Assembly: GCA_002492295.1 (NCBI GenBank)
Contig: DKYC01000029.1
Location: forward strand, 22,171 to 30,829
DNA from: Lachnospiraceae bacterium UBA7110
Lineage (GTDB): Bacteria > Bacillota > Clostridia > Lachnospirales > Lachnospiraceae
Direction: 5' to 3'
DNA length: 8,659 nt
Positions 1 through 5,847 of the stretch are shown in pieces (position 1 is the stretch's first letter; the number at the start of each line of letters is the position of its first letter). The notes under the pieces were generated by a model. The model saw only the letters and a program-made list of their open reading frames with translations, had not been told where the DNA came from and did no database searches. The translations under genes were made by a program, and so were the position numbers.

Positions 1-3
1 TCA

Positions 4-86
4 AGCCATGCAAAACCACTTCGTGGCGGCTCGATTCATCTCAACCTCTACACTTTCTTATGGATTTTGCAGCAAGTGCAAAATCC
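4..86. repeat. Two short hairpins downstream of ldhA
   Basis: No gene lies in positions 1-98. Two inverted repeats are visible. The first pairs AGCC (4-7) with GGCT (28-31), enclosing CCAC/GTGG (16-19 and 23-26) around a TTC loop. The second is a perfect 9-bp repeat, GGATTTTGC (62-70) and GCAAAATCC (78-86), with a 7-nt loop. The second begins 12 nt past the ldhA stop on the minus strand, so it may protect or end the ldhA transcript. However, neither strand has a U-run after it, so it is not a textbook terminator. The pair may instead belong to a dispersed intergenic repeat; that is inference only. Confidence 0.4.
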
Positions 87-98
87 TAGACTGAACTG

Positions 99-1082
99 TT
101 ATGGTTTTACTACGTTTACCAGCTCCAGTCCGCGGTTCACCGCATCAGCGTTTTTCAGTGTCACATCCGCGATTGCACGGACTGCTTCCTTTGTAAAAAA
201 TCCCATATGGGAAGTCACAAGTACATTCGGAAACGTCATAAGCCGCGCCAAATTCTCATCGGCAATAATCTCATTGGAGCAGTCCTCGTAAAAAACGCCG
301 CCCTCTTCCTCATACACATCAATACCGACGCCCGCAAATTTCTTCTGCAAAAGACCCTCTATCAGATCATCTGTCTTAATAAGATCCCCCCGCGAAGTAT
401 TAATCAGGTACACATCATTCTTCATCAGTCCAATCGTTTTCGCCTGTACGATATGCTTTGTTTCCGGCGTCAGCGGACAATGCAGCGTAATCACGTCAGA
501 CTGTTCAAACACCTGTTCTTTTTCACAGTACTCCACATCCAATGCACTGTTCGGATACGGGTCATAGGCTAGGATGTGCATGCCAAAGCCTTTTAAAATG
601 CGAATCATTGCCTGCCCTATTTTTCCCGTTCCAATCACACCCGCTGTTTTTCCGTGCAAATCCGTTCCCATGAATCCATTAATGCTCATATTAAAATCGC
701 GCGTTCTCGTATAAGCGCGGTGCGTCTGCCGATTCACGGTCAAAAGCATCGCCATCGCAAATTCCGCAACTGCCTCTGGCGAGTAGCTTGGCACCCTCAA
801 AACAGGAATATTGTGTTTTGCCGCCGCTTTAATGTCCACATTATTAAATCCTGCGCTCCTTAGCAGGACCGCGCGCACGCCCATCCCGGCAATGCTGTCA
901 ATCATGTTCTCATTTAAATAATCATTTACAAAAATACAAAGCGCATCATGCCCTGCCGCCAAAGGAATCGTCTCCTCATTGCAGGGTACCTCGAAAAAAT
1001 GCAGCTCTATACCATACTCGTGGCTTAACGGTTCAAAATAAACTTTATCATAAGGTTTTGTTGAATAAAATGCAACTCTCAT
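99..1082 (-). CDS. ldhA: D-lactate dehydrogenase, LdhA type (D-2-hydroxyacid dehydrogenase family)
   Basis: Cytoplasmic NAD-dependent enzyme expected to reduce pyruvate to D-lactate and regenerate NAD+ during fermentation. The 327 residues match the usual length (E. coli LdhA has 329). The nucleotide-binding fold has the GTGKIG motif at residues 151-156, followed by the acidic residue of the NAD site, D174 in LAYDPY. Family catalytic residues are visible: R231 in NTSRGDLI, the glutamate in VYEEEGG (258-260) and H292 in TSHMGFF. A substrate-side arginine is R75 in LLRSAGFNN. The segment VFYEDCSNEII followed by PNVLVTSHMGFFT closely resembles the LdhA C-terminal signature, which favours lactate over other 2-hydroxyacids. 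The ATG is preceded by GGAGG with a 6-nt gap. The gene is monocistronic: a strong terminator (1222-1251) separates it from the upstream HPr-like gene. A related hydroxyacid dehydrogenase of different specificity is the main alternative. Confidence 0.93.
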   Translation of the reverse strand: MRVAFYSTKPYDKVYFEPLSHEYGIELHFFEVPCNEETIPLAAGHDALCIFVNDYLNENMIDSIAGMGVRAVLLRSAGFNNVDIKAAAKHNIPVLRVPSYSPEAVAEFAMAMLLTVNRQTHRAYTRTRDFNMSINGFMGTDLHGKTAGVIGTGKIGQAMIRILKGFGMHILAYDPYPNSALDVEYCEKEQVFEQSDVITLHCPLTPETKHIVQAKTIGLMKNDVYLINTSRGDLIKTDDLIEGLLQKKFAGVGIDVYEEEGGVFYEDCSNEIIADENLARLMTFPNVLVTSHMGFFTKEAVRAIADVTLKNADAVNRGLELVNVVKP

Positions 1083-1107
1083 ATCATGCCTCCAAATCTA
1101 ATTGATA

Positions 1108-1129
1108 AAAGGAACGGTTCCGTACCTTT
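1108..1129. promoter_or_regulatory. Candidate operator dyad in the ldhA leader
   Basis: A 22-bp imperfect palindrome: AAAGG and ACGG on one side mirror CCGT and CCTTT on the other, 9 of 11 position pairs complementary, centred at 1118/1119. It lies 26 bp upstream of the ldhA ATG. A plausible minus-strand -10, TACAAT (1143-1148), would start transcription near 1136, placing the dyad just past the start site, a common repressor position. No convincing -35 is seen for that -10, so the promoter itself is uncertain. The dyad does not resemble the usual Rex (TTGTTAA/TTAACAA) or CcpA cre consensus. Confidence 0.4.
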
Positions 1130-1221
1130 ACAGTTACCTTTTATTGTACACATTTTCCTTTACTTTATGCCCGTTTCACCAAACATAATCCCTGCTAACA
1201 GTATAACACAAATTTTCACAT

Positions 1222-1251
1222 AAAAAAAGCCCAATCGCAAAGATTAGGCTT
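1222..1251 (-). terminator. Rho-independent terminator of the HPr-like gene
   Basis: On the minus strand AAGCCTAATC pairs with GATTGGGCTT (10 bp with one G-U pair, plus-strand arms 1227-1236 and 1242-1251), with a 5-nt loop and a following run of five T. It lies 33 nt past the stop codon of the HPr-like gene and insulates ldhA from upstream transcription. The plus strand has no T-run, so it works in one direction. Confidence 0.9.
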
Positions 1252-1284
1252 ATTATCTGAAAATTTCTCGATTTGAATGTTTTT

Positions 1285-1539
1285 TTATTGACATTGCAGA
1301 AATTTTTCAAGGGCATCCACGGCATCCGTTTCATCACTGCCATCAGCAGAAATTGTCACGTTCATGCCCGAAGAAGGATTAAAGGCGATAATTCCCATGA
1401 TACTTTTTGCATTGATTCTGTACTTATCGTATTCGAGCAGTATTTCACTCTTATACTGGCTTGCAATCTGAACAATCTCAGCCAGCGGATGATCGTACTT
1501 CCTATCAATGTCCCTTACCATAACTTCTTTCTTTAACAC
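1285..1539 (-). CDS. HPr-like (Crh-like) protein with Tyr in place of active-site His15
   Basis: An 84-residue HPr-family protein. The GTG start at 1539 is chosen because AGGAGG (1547-1552) lies 7 nt upstream and because it gives MLKKEV, a typical HPr N-terminus; the reading frame stays open further upstream but without a comparable site. Numbering from GTG matches HPr exactly: residue 15 is Tyr (codon TAC) where HPr has the phosphocarrier His, residue 17 is His where HPr has Arg, Pro18 opens helix A, and Ser46 sits in the conserved KSIMG (45-49). Ser46 is the HPr kinase/phosphorylase target in Firmicutes. Loss of His15 with retained Ser46 is the pattern of Bacillus Crh (Gln15), a regulator that works with CcpA and does not carry phosphate for sugar uptake. 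A similar regulatory role is inferred here. It has its own promoter and terminator. No PTS gene is adjacent. Confidence 0.88.
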   Translation of the reverse strand: MLKKEVMVRDIDRKYDHPLAEIVQIASQYKSEILLEYDKYRINAKSIMGIIAFNPSSGMNVTISADGSDETDAVDALEKFLQCQ

Positions 1540-1551
1540 ACCTATTCCTCC

Positions 1552-1600
1552 TATCAGTAAACCATTTGTATCAGTTTGCCTGCACCGTCTGTTTATCAGT
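1552..1600 (-). repeat. Three direct ACTGATA repeats in the leader of the HPr-like gene
   Basis: The minus-strand heptamer ACTGATA occurs at 1594-1600, 1569-1575 and 1552-1558 (start-to-start distances 25 and 17 bp). The first overlaps the -10 element, and the last abuts the AGGAGG ribosome binding site. This spans almost the whole predicted 5' leader. It could be a cluster of regulator sites or an mRNA element; function unknown. Confidence 0.6.
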
Positions 1601-1626
1601 ATCTGCTTTTTTCGGGAAAAAGTCAA
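1598..1626 (-). promoter_or_regulatory. Sigma-A-type promoter of the HPr-like gene
   Basis: On the minus strand, TTGACT (1621-1626) is followed by a 17-bp spacer and GATACT (1598-1603): 5/6 and 4/6 matches to consensus. The spacer contains an inverted repeat, CTTTTT and AAAAAG (1606-1611 and 1617-1622 on the plus strand), which could be an operator. Predicted start near 1591 gives a leader of about 52 nt. Confidence 0.7.
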
Positions 1627-1639
1627 TGATTTTCCGTTC

Positions 1640-1677
1640 AAAAAAGTGAAATCCATATAAAAACCGTCTATTCCACT
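1640..1677 (-). terminator. Probable terminator after the hybrid kinase gene
   Basis: On the minus strand AGTGGAAT pairs with ATTTCACT (8 bp with one G-U pair; plus-strand arms 1670-1677 and 1645-1652) across a 17-nt loop, followed by five T. It begins 11 nt past the kinase stop and just before the promoter of the HPr-like gene. The long loop makes it only moderately strong, so some read-through is possible. Confidence 0.5.
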
Positions 1678-1687
1678 AAAAATCTCT

Positions 1688-4108
1688 TTATTTTAAAAAC
1701 TTTATTAGTATTTTTTGCAATATATCGATATCTATCGGTTTCGTCATGTAATCATCAAAGCCAAGCGCGATGTATTCCTCGCGCGCACCGACGATTGCGT
1801 TTGCCGTAAGCACAACAATAGGAGTATTATGGCTGGCACTGTCCTGATTTTCATGGATATGGAGCATTACCTGTTTTCCGCCAATCTCAGGCATCATATC
1901 ATCCATTAGGATCAGGTCAAATGCTTCCCTGTCAAGGCGCTCTATTGCCTCCTGGCCGCCGCCCGCCTTCTCCACTTCGATGTCAAGCATTTCAAGGAGG
2001 GATACAATCACATCCAGGTTCATTTCATTATCATCCGTTACAAACACATGTTTTCCCGGGAAGCGGAGTGTTTCAAAGCTTTCCTCCTGTGCCTTCTTCT
2101 TTTCATTCGAAAGTATCTCAAACCGCCGTTTATAGTCTCCGATGGGATCATATTTGGTAATCCTCTGCGGAATTTCCACTGTAAAGACAGAACCTTCACC
2201 GTAAACGCTGCTTACGCTGATTGTACCGCCCATAAGTGACACAAGCTGAGCCGTAATGTTCAGTCCCAATCCCGTTCCTTCTATATTTTTGGTTTTCTGT
2301 CTGTCAAGACGCTCAAATTCCTTAAAAAGCTTATCCCTCTCCTCCTCCTTGATTCCCATGCCGCTGTCAGAAACGCTCACAACCAGCCTGAGATTATCGT
2401 CGTCCAAATAATGGGACTCTGCCTTCATGCCCACGCCAAGCTTAATCCAACCCTCTTTTGTATATTTTACGGCATTTGTCATCAGATTAATAATCACCTG
2501 TTTTACGCGGATTTCATCGCCAAACAGTGCGTCGGGAATATTGTTATCCACTTCAACCTGAAGCTCCAGACCCTTTCCTTCCGCCCTGCCCTGTATCATC
2601 ACGACAATATCGTTCAGCAATGAGGAAAGTGAATAATCCGAGCTGATAATGTCGATTTTACCGGTCTCTATCTTTGAAAAATCAAGTACGTCATTGATAA
2701 TTCCCAGCAGTGTATTCCCCGCATTTTGAATGTTATTGGAATACCGCTTTACATTTTCATTCACTGCCTCACGCATAATCAGCTGGTTCATGCCAAGGAT
2801 TGCATTAAGCGGCGTGCGGATTTCGTGCGACATATGGGATAGGAAACGGCTTTTCTGCTCATTTGCCTTCTCTGCCGCTTTCATATCGCGTTCCATGAAC
2901 ACATACTCCGCATCACTGCGCAGCCGTTCCAGTTCATAGCGGCTCCTGACAATCCACACCAGCATACATGCGCTGAAAACCAGTATCCCATATCCGAAAA
3001 ATACGGATGCAGGTTCCACAATTCCGTTCCAATAAGTCACAATTGTTGCAACTGTTCCTGCCAGTATAGCGGCAAATCCAATGGCAACCTCCGGCGAAAA
3101 CACAGTTTTTTCCTGAACAAAGCTTACGATACACTCCGCTATTCCTACAGCAATCAGAATATGCAGCTGTAAAAAAGAATCCGTCATGCTGTCGGCAAAA
3201 ACCATATAGCGGACAATACCCACAACCGCAAGCATAAAATTTAAAAAAACCAAAATCTCATATCTTTTATGTCCGGGGAAAAACGCAGTTTTAGTAAAAA
3301 GAATAAGCGGTATCGGCAGAAGCAGCTGCGATATACCGTTGAGCCAACATATCATCCCTGTTTTCTCGATAAAAATCTCCATGCATCCGGAATCCGTACT
3401 GATATAGACCACCGACAAAACCAAAAATACTGTCAGCCAGTGGAGGGATTTCAAATCATGCAGCTTTTGCGCCAAAATCGGGGAATGCCGCGTGGCAATG
3501 TTCATAATGATAATAATTGCCGCCGCAAGGCATACAAAAAGGCTGCCCCTTGATTTCAGCAGCATATAGCGGACTAACGCATATCTGTCTCCCATTGCAG
3601 GAAACTGCATGTTAAAAAATTTTGCCCCCTCCGAATGGATTTCAATTGTAAGGACATCCCCCTTCTGTATCCCCGTCATGGGAACCTGATGGAGAATATA
3701 AAGCTGCTTTGCATACTCCCAGTACCGGTCATTGTATATCTTTTCGTAAAACGGCTCCCCGTTGACAAACAGGAAAACCTCCTGCGCCTTTACACGAAAA
3801 CAAAAGTATTCCTCTGCCGAGGGCGTGCGGTCCATCGTTTTTGTGATGGCTGTTCTCCCGCCAAAAGCGCTTATTTTCATGTATTGGTCATTCTGTGCAT
3901 CTACAGGCTCACCGGTTTTGGTATAGTGCCAGTCACTGCCAAACCATACATCAGTATTTCCCAATAACCTGAAGTGCCCCTGTACGGGCGCATCAATATA
4001 TACCCATAGCGTCACTGCAAAAAGCCCGATTAAAAAAACGCAGTATACGGCTTTCGTGACAAAGCCAATTCCTACTTTGTTATATTTTTCACAGATTGTT
4101 CTCCACAT
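1688..4108 (-). CDS. Hybrid sensor histidine kinase with 7TM sensor region and C-terminal receiver
   Basis: A membrane sensor kinase of 806 residues. A first membrane segment (about 19-38) is followed by a beta-rich extracellular domain (about 40-180), then about seven membrane segments (about 187-387). This is the layout of 7TMR-DISM receptors, which commonly sense carbohydrates or other small ligands; the ligand here is unknown. A short coiled linker leads to HisKA with FLSHMSHEIRTPLNA (phosphorylated H428), then the ATPase domain with N545 (N box), DSGMGI (581-586) and GTGLGL (611-616). The C-terminal receiver (about 686-803) has the acidic pair D692/D693, phospho-acceptor D736 in LILMDDMMP, T768 and K790, all intact. 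ATG 4108 is preceded by GGAG with a 7-nt gap. It starts 15 bp after the response regulator stop, so the two are co-transcribed. No Hpt domain was seen in the window, so the phosphorelay may be incomplete here or use a remote Hpt protein. Confidence 0.93.
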   Translation of the reverse strand: MWRTICEKYNKVGIGFVTKAVYCVFLIGLFAVTLWVYIDAPVQGHFRLLGNTDVWFGSDWHYTKTGEPVDAQNDQYMKISAFGGRTAITKTMDRTPSAEEYFCFRVKAQEVFLFVNGEPFYEKIYNDRYWEYAKQLYILHQVPMTGIQKGDVLTIEIHSEGAKFFNMQFPAMGDRYALVRYMLLKSRGSLFVCLAAAIIIIMNIATRHSPILAQKLHDLKSLHWLTVFLVLSVVYISTDSGCMEIFIEKTGMICWLNGISQLLLPIPLILFTKTAFFPGHKRYEILVFLNFMLAVVGIVRYMVFADSMTDSFLQLHILIAVGIAECIVSFVQEKTVFSPEVAIGFAAILAGTVATIVTYWNGIVEPASVFFGYGILVFSACMLVWIVRSRYELERLRSDAEYVFMERDMKAAEKANEQKSRFLSHMSHEIRTPLNAILGMNQLIMREAVNENVKRYSNNIQNAGNTLLGIINDVLDFSKIETGKIDIISSDYSLSSLLNDIVVMIQGRAEGKGLELQVEVDNNIPDALFGDEIRVKQVIINLMTNAVKYTKEGWIKLGVGMKAESHYLDDDNLRLVVSVSDSGMGIKEEERDKLFKEFERLDRQKTKNIEGTGLGLNITAQLVSLMGGTISVSSVYGEGSVFTVEIPQRITKYDPIGDYKRRFEILSNEKKKAQEESFETLRFPGKHVFVTDDNEMNLDVIVSLLEMLDIEVEKAGGGQEAIERLDREAFDLILMDDMMPEIGGKQVMLHIHENQDSASHNTPIVVLTANAIVGAREEYIALGFDDYMTKPIDIDILQKILIKFLK

Positions 4109-4123
4109 TGCTCCGCTCCACCA

Positions 4124-4855
4124 TTACATGTCCTTATAGGCTGTCCACATATATCCGATTCCGAAAATCGTCTTGATATACCGGAATGCATGCAGTTTCT
4201 CCACCAATACCTGCACGGTCTCCCCAAGCAGATCGCTGTCGATTTCTTCTCCTCTCTCTGCCTGCAGCCGCTCCATAAGGGTATTTTTTTTAAGCACAAT
4301 CCCCCGGTTTTCAACAAGAAGCTTCAGCAAGGACTGCTCCAATTCGCCAAGCATAATATTGTTTTCCTTATATTTATATTCCTTATTGTCAAAATCAAAT
4401 TCATATTTGTCAATATAAACGGTTTTATCTCCCGCCATGAATTCCGGAAACGCAACCCCAAGCGCGTCAAAGCAGGCACTTGATCCAACCTTGCAGCTTA
4501 ATTTTTTCTTTTGCAGCTGCGTGCCGACTTTTGCCTTTAGGACAATCGGATTGAACGGCTTTTTGATATAATCCGCCACCCCGTACTCCTGCAGTCCGAC
4601 TTCACTTAATTTCGTATCTTCAGCCAAAATCATAATCACAATGATATTTTCATTCAAATCCTCAAGCAGCTCAAGACCGCTGCCATCTGTCATTTTCTCG
4701 TCAATCAGCAAAAGCGCCCACCGTTCACAGTTAAGCATTGTGCGCGTCTTTTTTATCGTATCACAGCTCATGGGATAATTATTAACATCCGCAAAAACCC
4801 TCTTTAACTGCGATGCCAGCTCCGTATTACTTTCCGCTATCAAAATCCTGTCCAT
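4124..4855 (-). CDS. OmpR/PhoB-type response regulator with atypical receiver
   Basis: A 243-residue DNA-binding regulator. The open frame continues 66 codons upstream, but the start at ATG 4855 gives MDRILIAES, where receiver domains begin, and has AGGA 8 nt upstream. The receiver (about 2-115) keeps phospho-acceptor D52 in LLLIDEKM and K99 in YIKKPF. It has E8-S9 where an acidic pair is usual, and Leu77 at the conserved Thr/Ser position, so phosphorylation chemistry or switching may differ from normal. The C-terminal winged helix (about 150-238) is recognisable from LGELEQSLLKLLVENRG and from YIKTIFGIGYMW, which matches the closing wing of the OmpR family. It is the first gene of a two-gene operon with the hybrid kinase, its likely partner. 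The leader contains a terminator-like hairpin (4932-4972). Confidence 0.9.
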   Translation of the reverse strand: MDRILIAESNTELASQLKRVFADVNNYPMSCDTIKKTRTMLNCERWALLLIDEKMTDGSGLELLEDLNENIIVIMILAEDTKLSEVGLQEYGVADYIKKPFNPIVLKAKVGTQLQKKKLSCKVGSSACFDALGVAFPEFMAGDKTVYIDKYEFDFDNKEYKYKENNIMLGELEQSLLKLLVENRGIVLKKNTLMERLQAERGEEIDSDLLGETVQVLVEKLHAFRYIKTIFGIGYMWTAYKDM

Positions 4856-4869
4856 ATGAAACGTCCTTC

Positions 4870-4892
4870 TACCTGCTACCTTACCATTACCT
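4870..4892 (-). repeat. Four GGTA-core repeats in the response regulator leader
   Basis: On the minus strand four copies of (A/T)GGTA lie at 4888-4892, 4882-4886, 4877-4881 and 4870-4874, ending just before the ribosome binding site. They make a purine-rich stretch. This may be a repeated binding site or simply low-complexity leader sequence. Confidence 0.35.
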
Positions 4893-4931
4893 GAAAAAAC
4901 CCCAACCATTTGCCTTTTAATAAACAAAAAT

Positions 4932-4972
4932 CCATGCTTACGCCTTTTTTGCAAATAATTCGTAAGCCTTGG
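4932..4972 (-). promoter_or_regulatory. Leader hairpin of the regulator/kinase operon (attenuator or spmB terminator)
   Basis: GCTTACG (4936-4942) and CGTAAGC (4961-4967) form a perfect 7-bp inverted repeat, extended by CCA (4932-4934) and TGG (4970-4972) across a small bulge; the loop is 18 nt. On the minus strand the hairpin is followed by ATTTTTGTTTATT, like a terminator tail. It lies about 20 nt past the predicted start of the strong promoter at 4997-5025 and before the regulator gene, so transcripts of that operon must pass it. It could also end spmB read-through. Confidence 0.5.
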
Positions 4973-4996
4973 CAGGAATGGGGGATTTATATATAA

Positions 4997-5025
4997 ATTA
5001 TATAACAACATGCATAAATATTCAA
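4997..5025 (-). promoter_or_regulatory. Sigma-A-type promoter of the regulator/kinase operon
   Basis: On the minus strand, TTGAAT (5020-5025) is followed by exactly 17 bp and a perfect TATAAT (4997-5002). A 14-bp perfect AT palindrome (4985-4998) covers the predicted start near 4990. The leader to the regulator ATG is about 135 nt, long for a simple gene. Confidence 0.75.
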
Positions 5026-5055
5026 TTATTTTGATGAAATTTGTCGGCAACATGA

Positions 5056-5577
5056 TTACATTATCCCTGCAATAACAACGCTTGCTATCAGTCCCGCAAA
5101 TGTGGACAGCATTGCGCCCGCCAGTGTCCAGCGGGTTTTGGTTACTTTTGCCGCCATGAAATACACGGACATTGTATAAAACACCGTTTCCGTGCTTGCA
5201 AGCGCAAGCGAAGTCGCAAGTCCTGCAAAGGAATCCGTGCCGTATTGTTTAAAAATATCAAGTGCAAGTCCTGTTGCCGCCGATGCCGAAAACAGTTTTA
5301 CAATAAAAAGGGATATCAGCTCATTTGGAAAATCCGGTGCGATGAGGCTGACCGCGGTTCCCATCAGCCTGCCGACAAGGTCCAAAAAACCTGAAGCGCG
5401 CAGTACGCCCACCGCAATCATCAGCCCGATTAACGTGGGAACAATTCCTGCCACGGTTTTCATCCCGTCTTTTGCGCCTTTTGTAAAGCTTGCGTAAATA
5501 TCCTTTTTTTGGGAAAGTCCCATTGCTATGATATAAAATATAAGTGCAGGAATCAGAATTGTAGATAGCTGTGCCAT
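5056..5577 (-). CDS. spmB: Spore maturation protein B (SpmB)-like membrane protein
   Basis: A 173-residue, very hydrophobic protein of the SpmB/nucleoside-recognition (Gate) family; Bacillus SpmB has about the same length. Recognisable family landmarks are GAKDGMKTV (35-43), GVLRASGFLDL (57-67), YGTDSFAGL and the C-terminal STETVFYTMSVYF followed by KTRWTLAGA. SpmA and SpmB together are needed for normal spore core dehydration in Bacillus. Four to five membrane segments are apparent. The ATG is preceded by AGAAGG at a rather long distance of 10 nt. Two oddities stand out. No spmA is beside it, although the two are usually neighbours: upstream DNA turns to a divergent plus-strand unit. Also, the family's RP-SGSGA-type stretch reads KLFSASAA here. 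A non-sporulation role in transport is therefore possible. Confidence 0.85.
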   Translation of the reverse strand: MAQLSTILIPALIFYIIAMGLSQKKDIYASFTKGAKDGMKTVAGIVPTLIGLMIAVGVLRASGFLDLVGRLMGTAVSLIAPDFPNELISLFIVKLFSASAATGLALDIFKQYGTDSFAGLATSLALASTETVFYTMSVYFMAAKVTKTRWTLAGAMLSTFAGLIASVVIAGIM

Positions 5578-5640
5578 TTTCCAGGAACCTTCTTTATATG
5601 ATGTGACTTAGTCTATGTATATTTCCTTTTGAGGCAGTTG

Positions 5641-5847
5641 ATGTTTGTTAAATTATTGTCAGTTTCTTTTCTTTTTGGTACTTTTTTCCTATTTACCTTT
5701 TGTTTATTTTTACGTATGATGCTCTTTGTGATTTCGTTCATCACATTCTTATGGACAGTTTCGTCCGTTTTCCAATTTTTGATATTTAAAATAGCCGGCG
5801 CCAATATTTACAGGTCGGGAAGGGAGCACGAATACAGATATGATTAA
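5641..5847 (+). CDS. Possible small membrane protein overlapping the LytTR gene
   Basis: A candidate 68-residue protein that I do not recognise. It has ATG at 5641 with GAGG 6 nt upstream (5631-5634), two strongly hydrophobic stretches (about residues 2-25 and 27-52) and a charged tail ending REHEYRYD. Its stop overlaps the start of the LytTR gene (ATGATTAA at 5840-5847), the typical arrangement for translational coupling. The LytTR gene itself has only a distant purine-rich site, which fits coupling. Against it: the region is very T-rich on the plus strand, so a hydrophobic open frame could arise by chance. It lacks the motifs of AgrD-type peptides. Confidence 0.4.
   Translation: MFVKLLSVSFLFGTFFLFTFCLFLRMMLFVISFITFLWTVSSVFQFLIFKIAGANIYRSGREHEYRYD

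Noticed and set aside
1201..1221. TATACT as -10 of the ldhA promoter directly after the upstream terminator
   Set aside because: The only -35 at suitable spacing is the terminator T-run, which is a poor match; position relative to the gene is also far.
1540..1656. N-terminal extension of the HPr-like frame starting at ATG 1656
   Set aside because: It runs through the kinase terminator, the promoter and the ribosome binding site, and the extra 39 residues do not resemble HPr. The GTG at 1539 fits both the site and family numbering.
4856..5053. 66-codon N-terminal extension of the response regulator
   Set aside because: It covers the predicted transcription start and leader hairpin, its residues are not receiver-like, and ATG 4855 has its own binding site and starts the receiver fold.
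5578..5640. Sigma-E-like promoter for spmB (GAAATAT and CATATAAA elements on the minus strand)
   Set aside because: The elements are spaced about 18 bp apart, longer than the roughly 14 bp expected, and the AT-rich region gives many such matches.
5613..5804. Minus-strand 63-residue Lys/Asn-rich frame upstream of spmB, as a possible spmA remnant or small gene
   Set aside because: It begins at TTG with no ribosome binding site, its composition simply reflects A-rich DNA, and it has no SpmA features.
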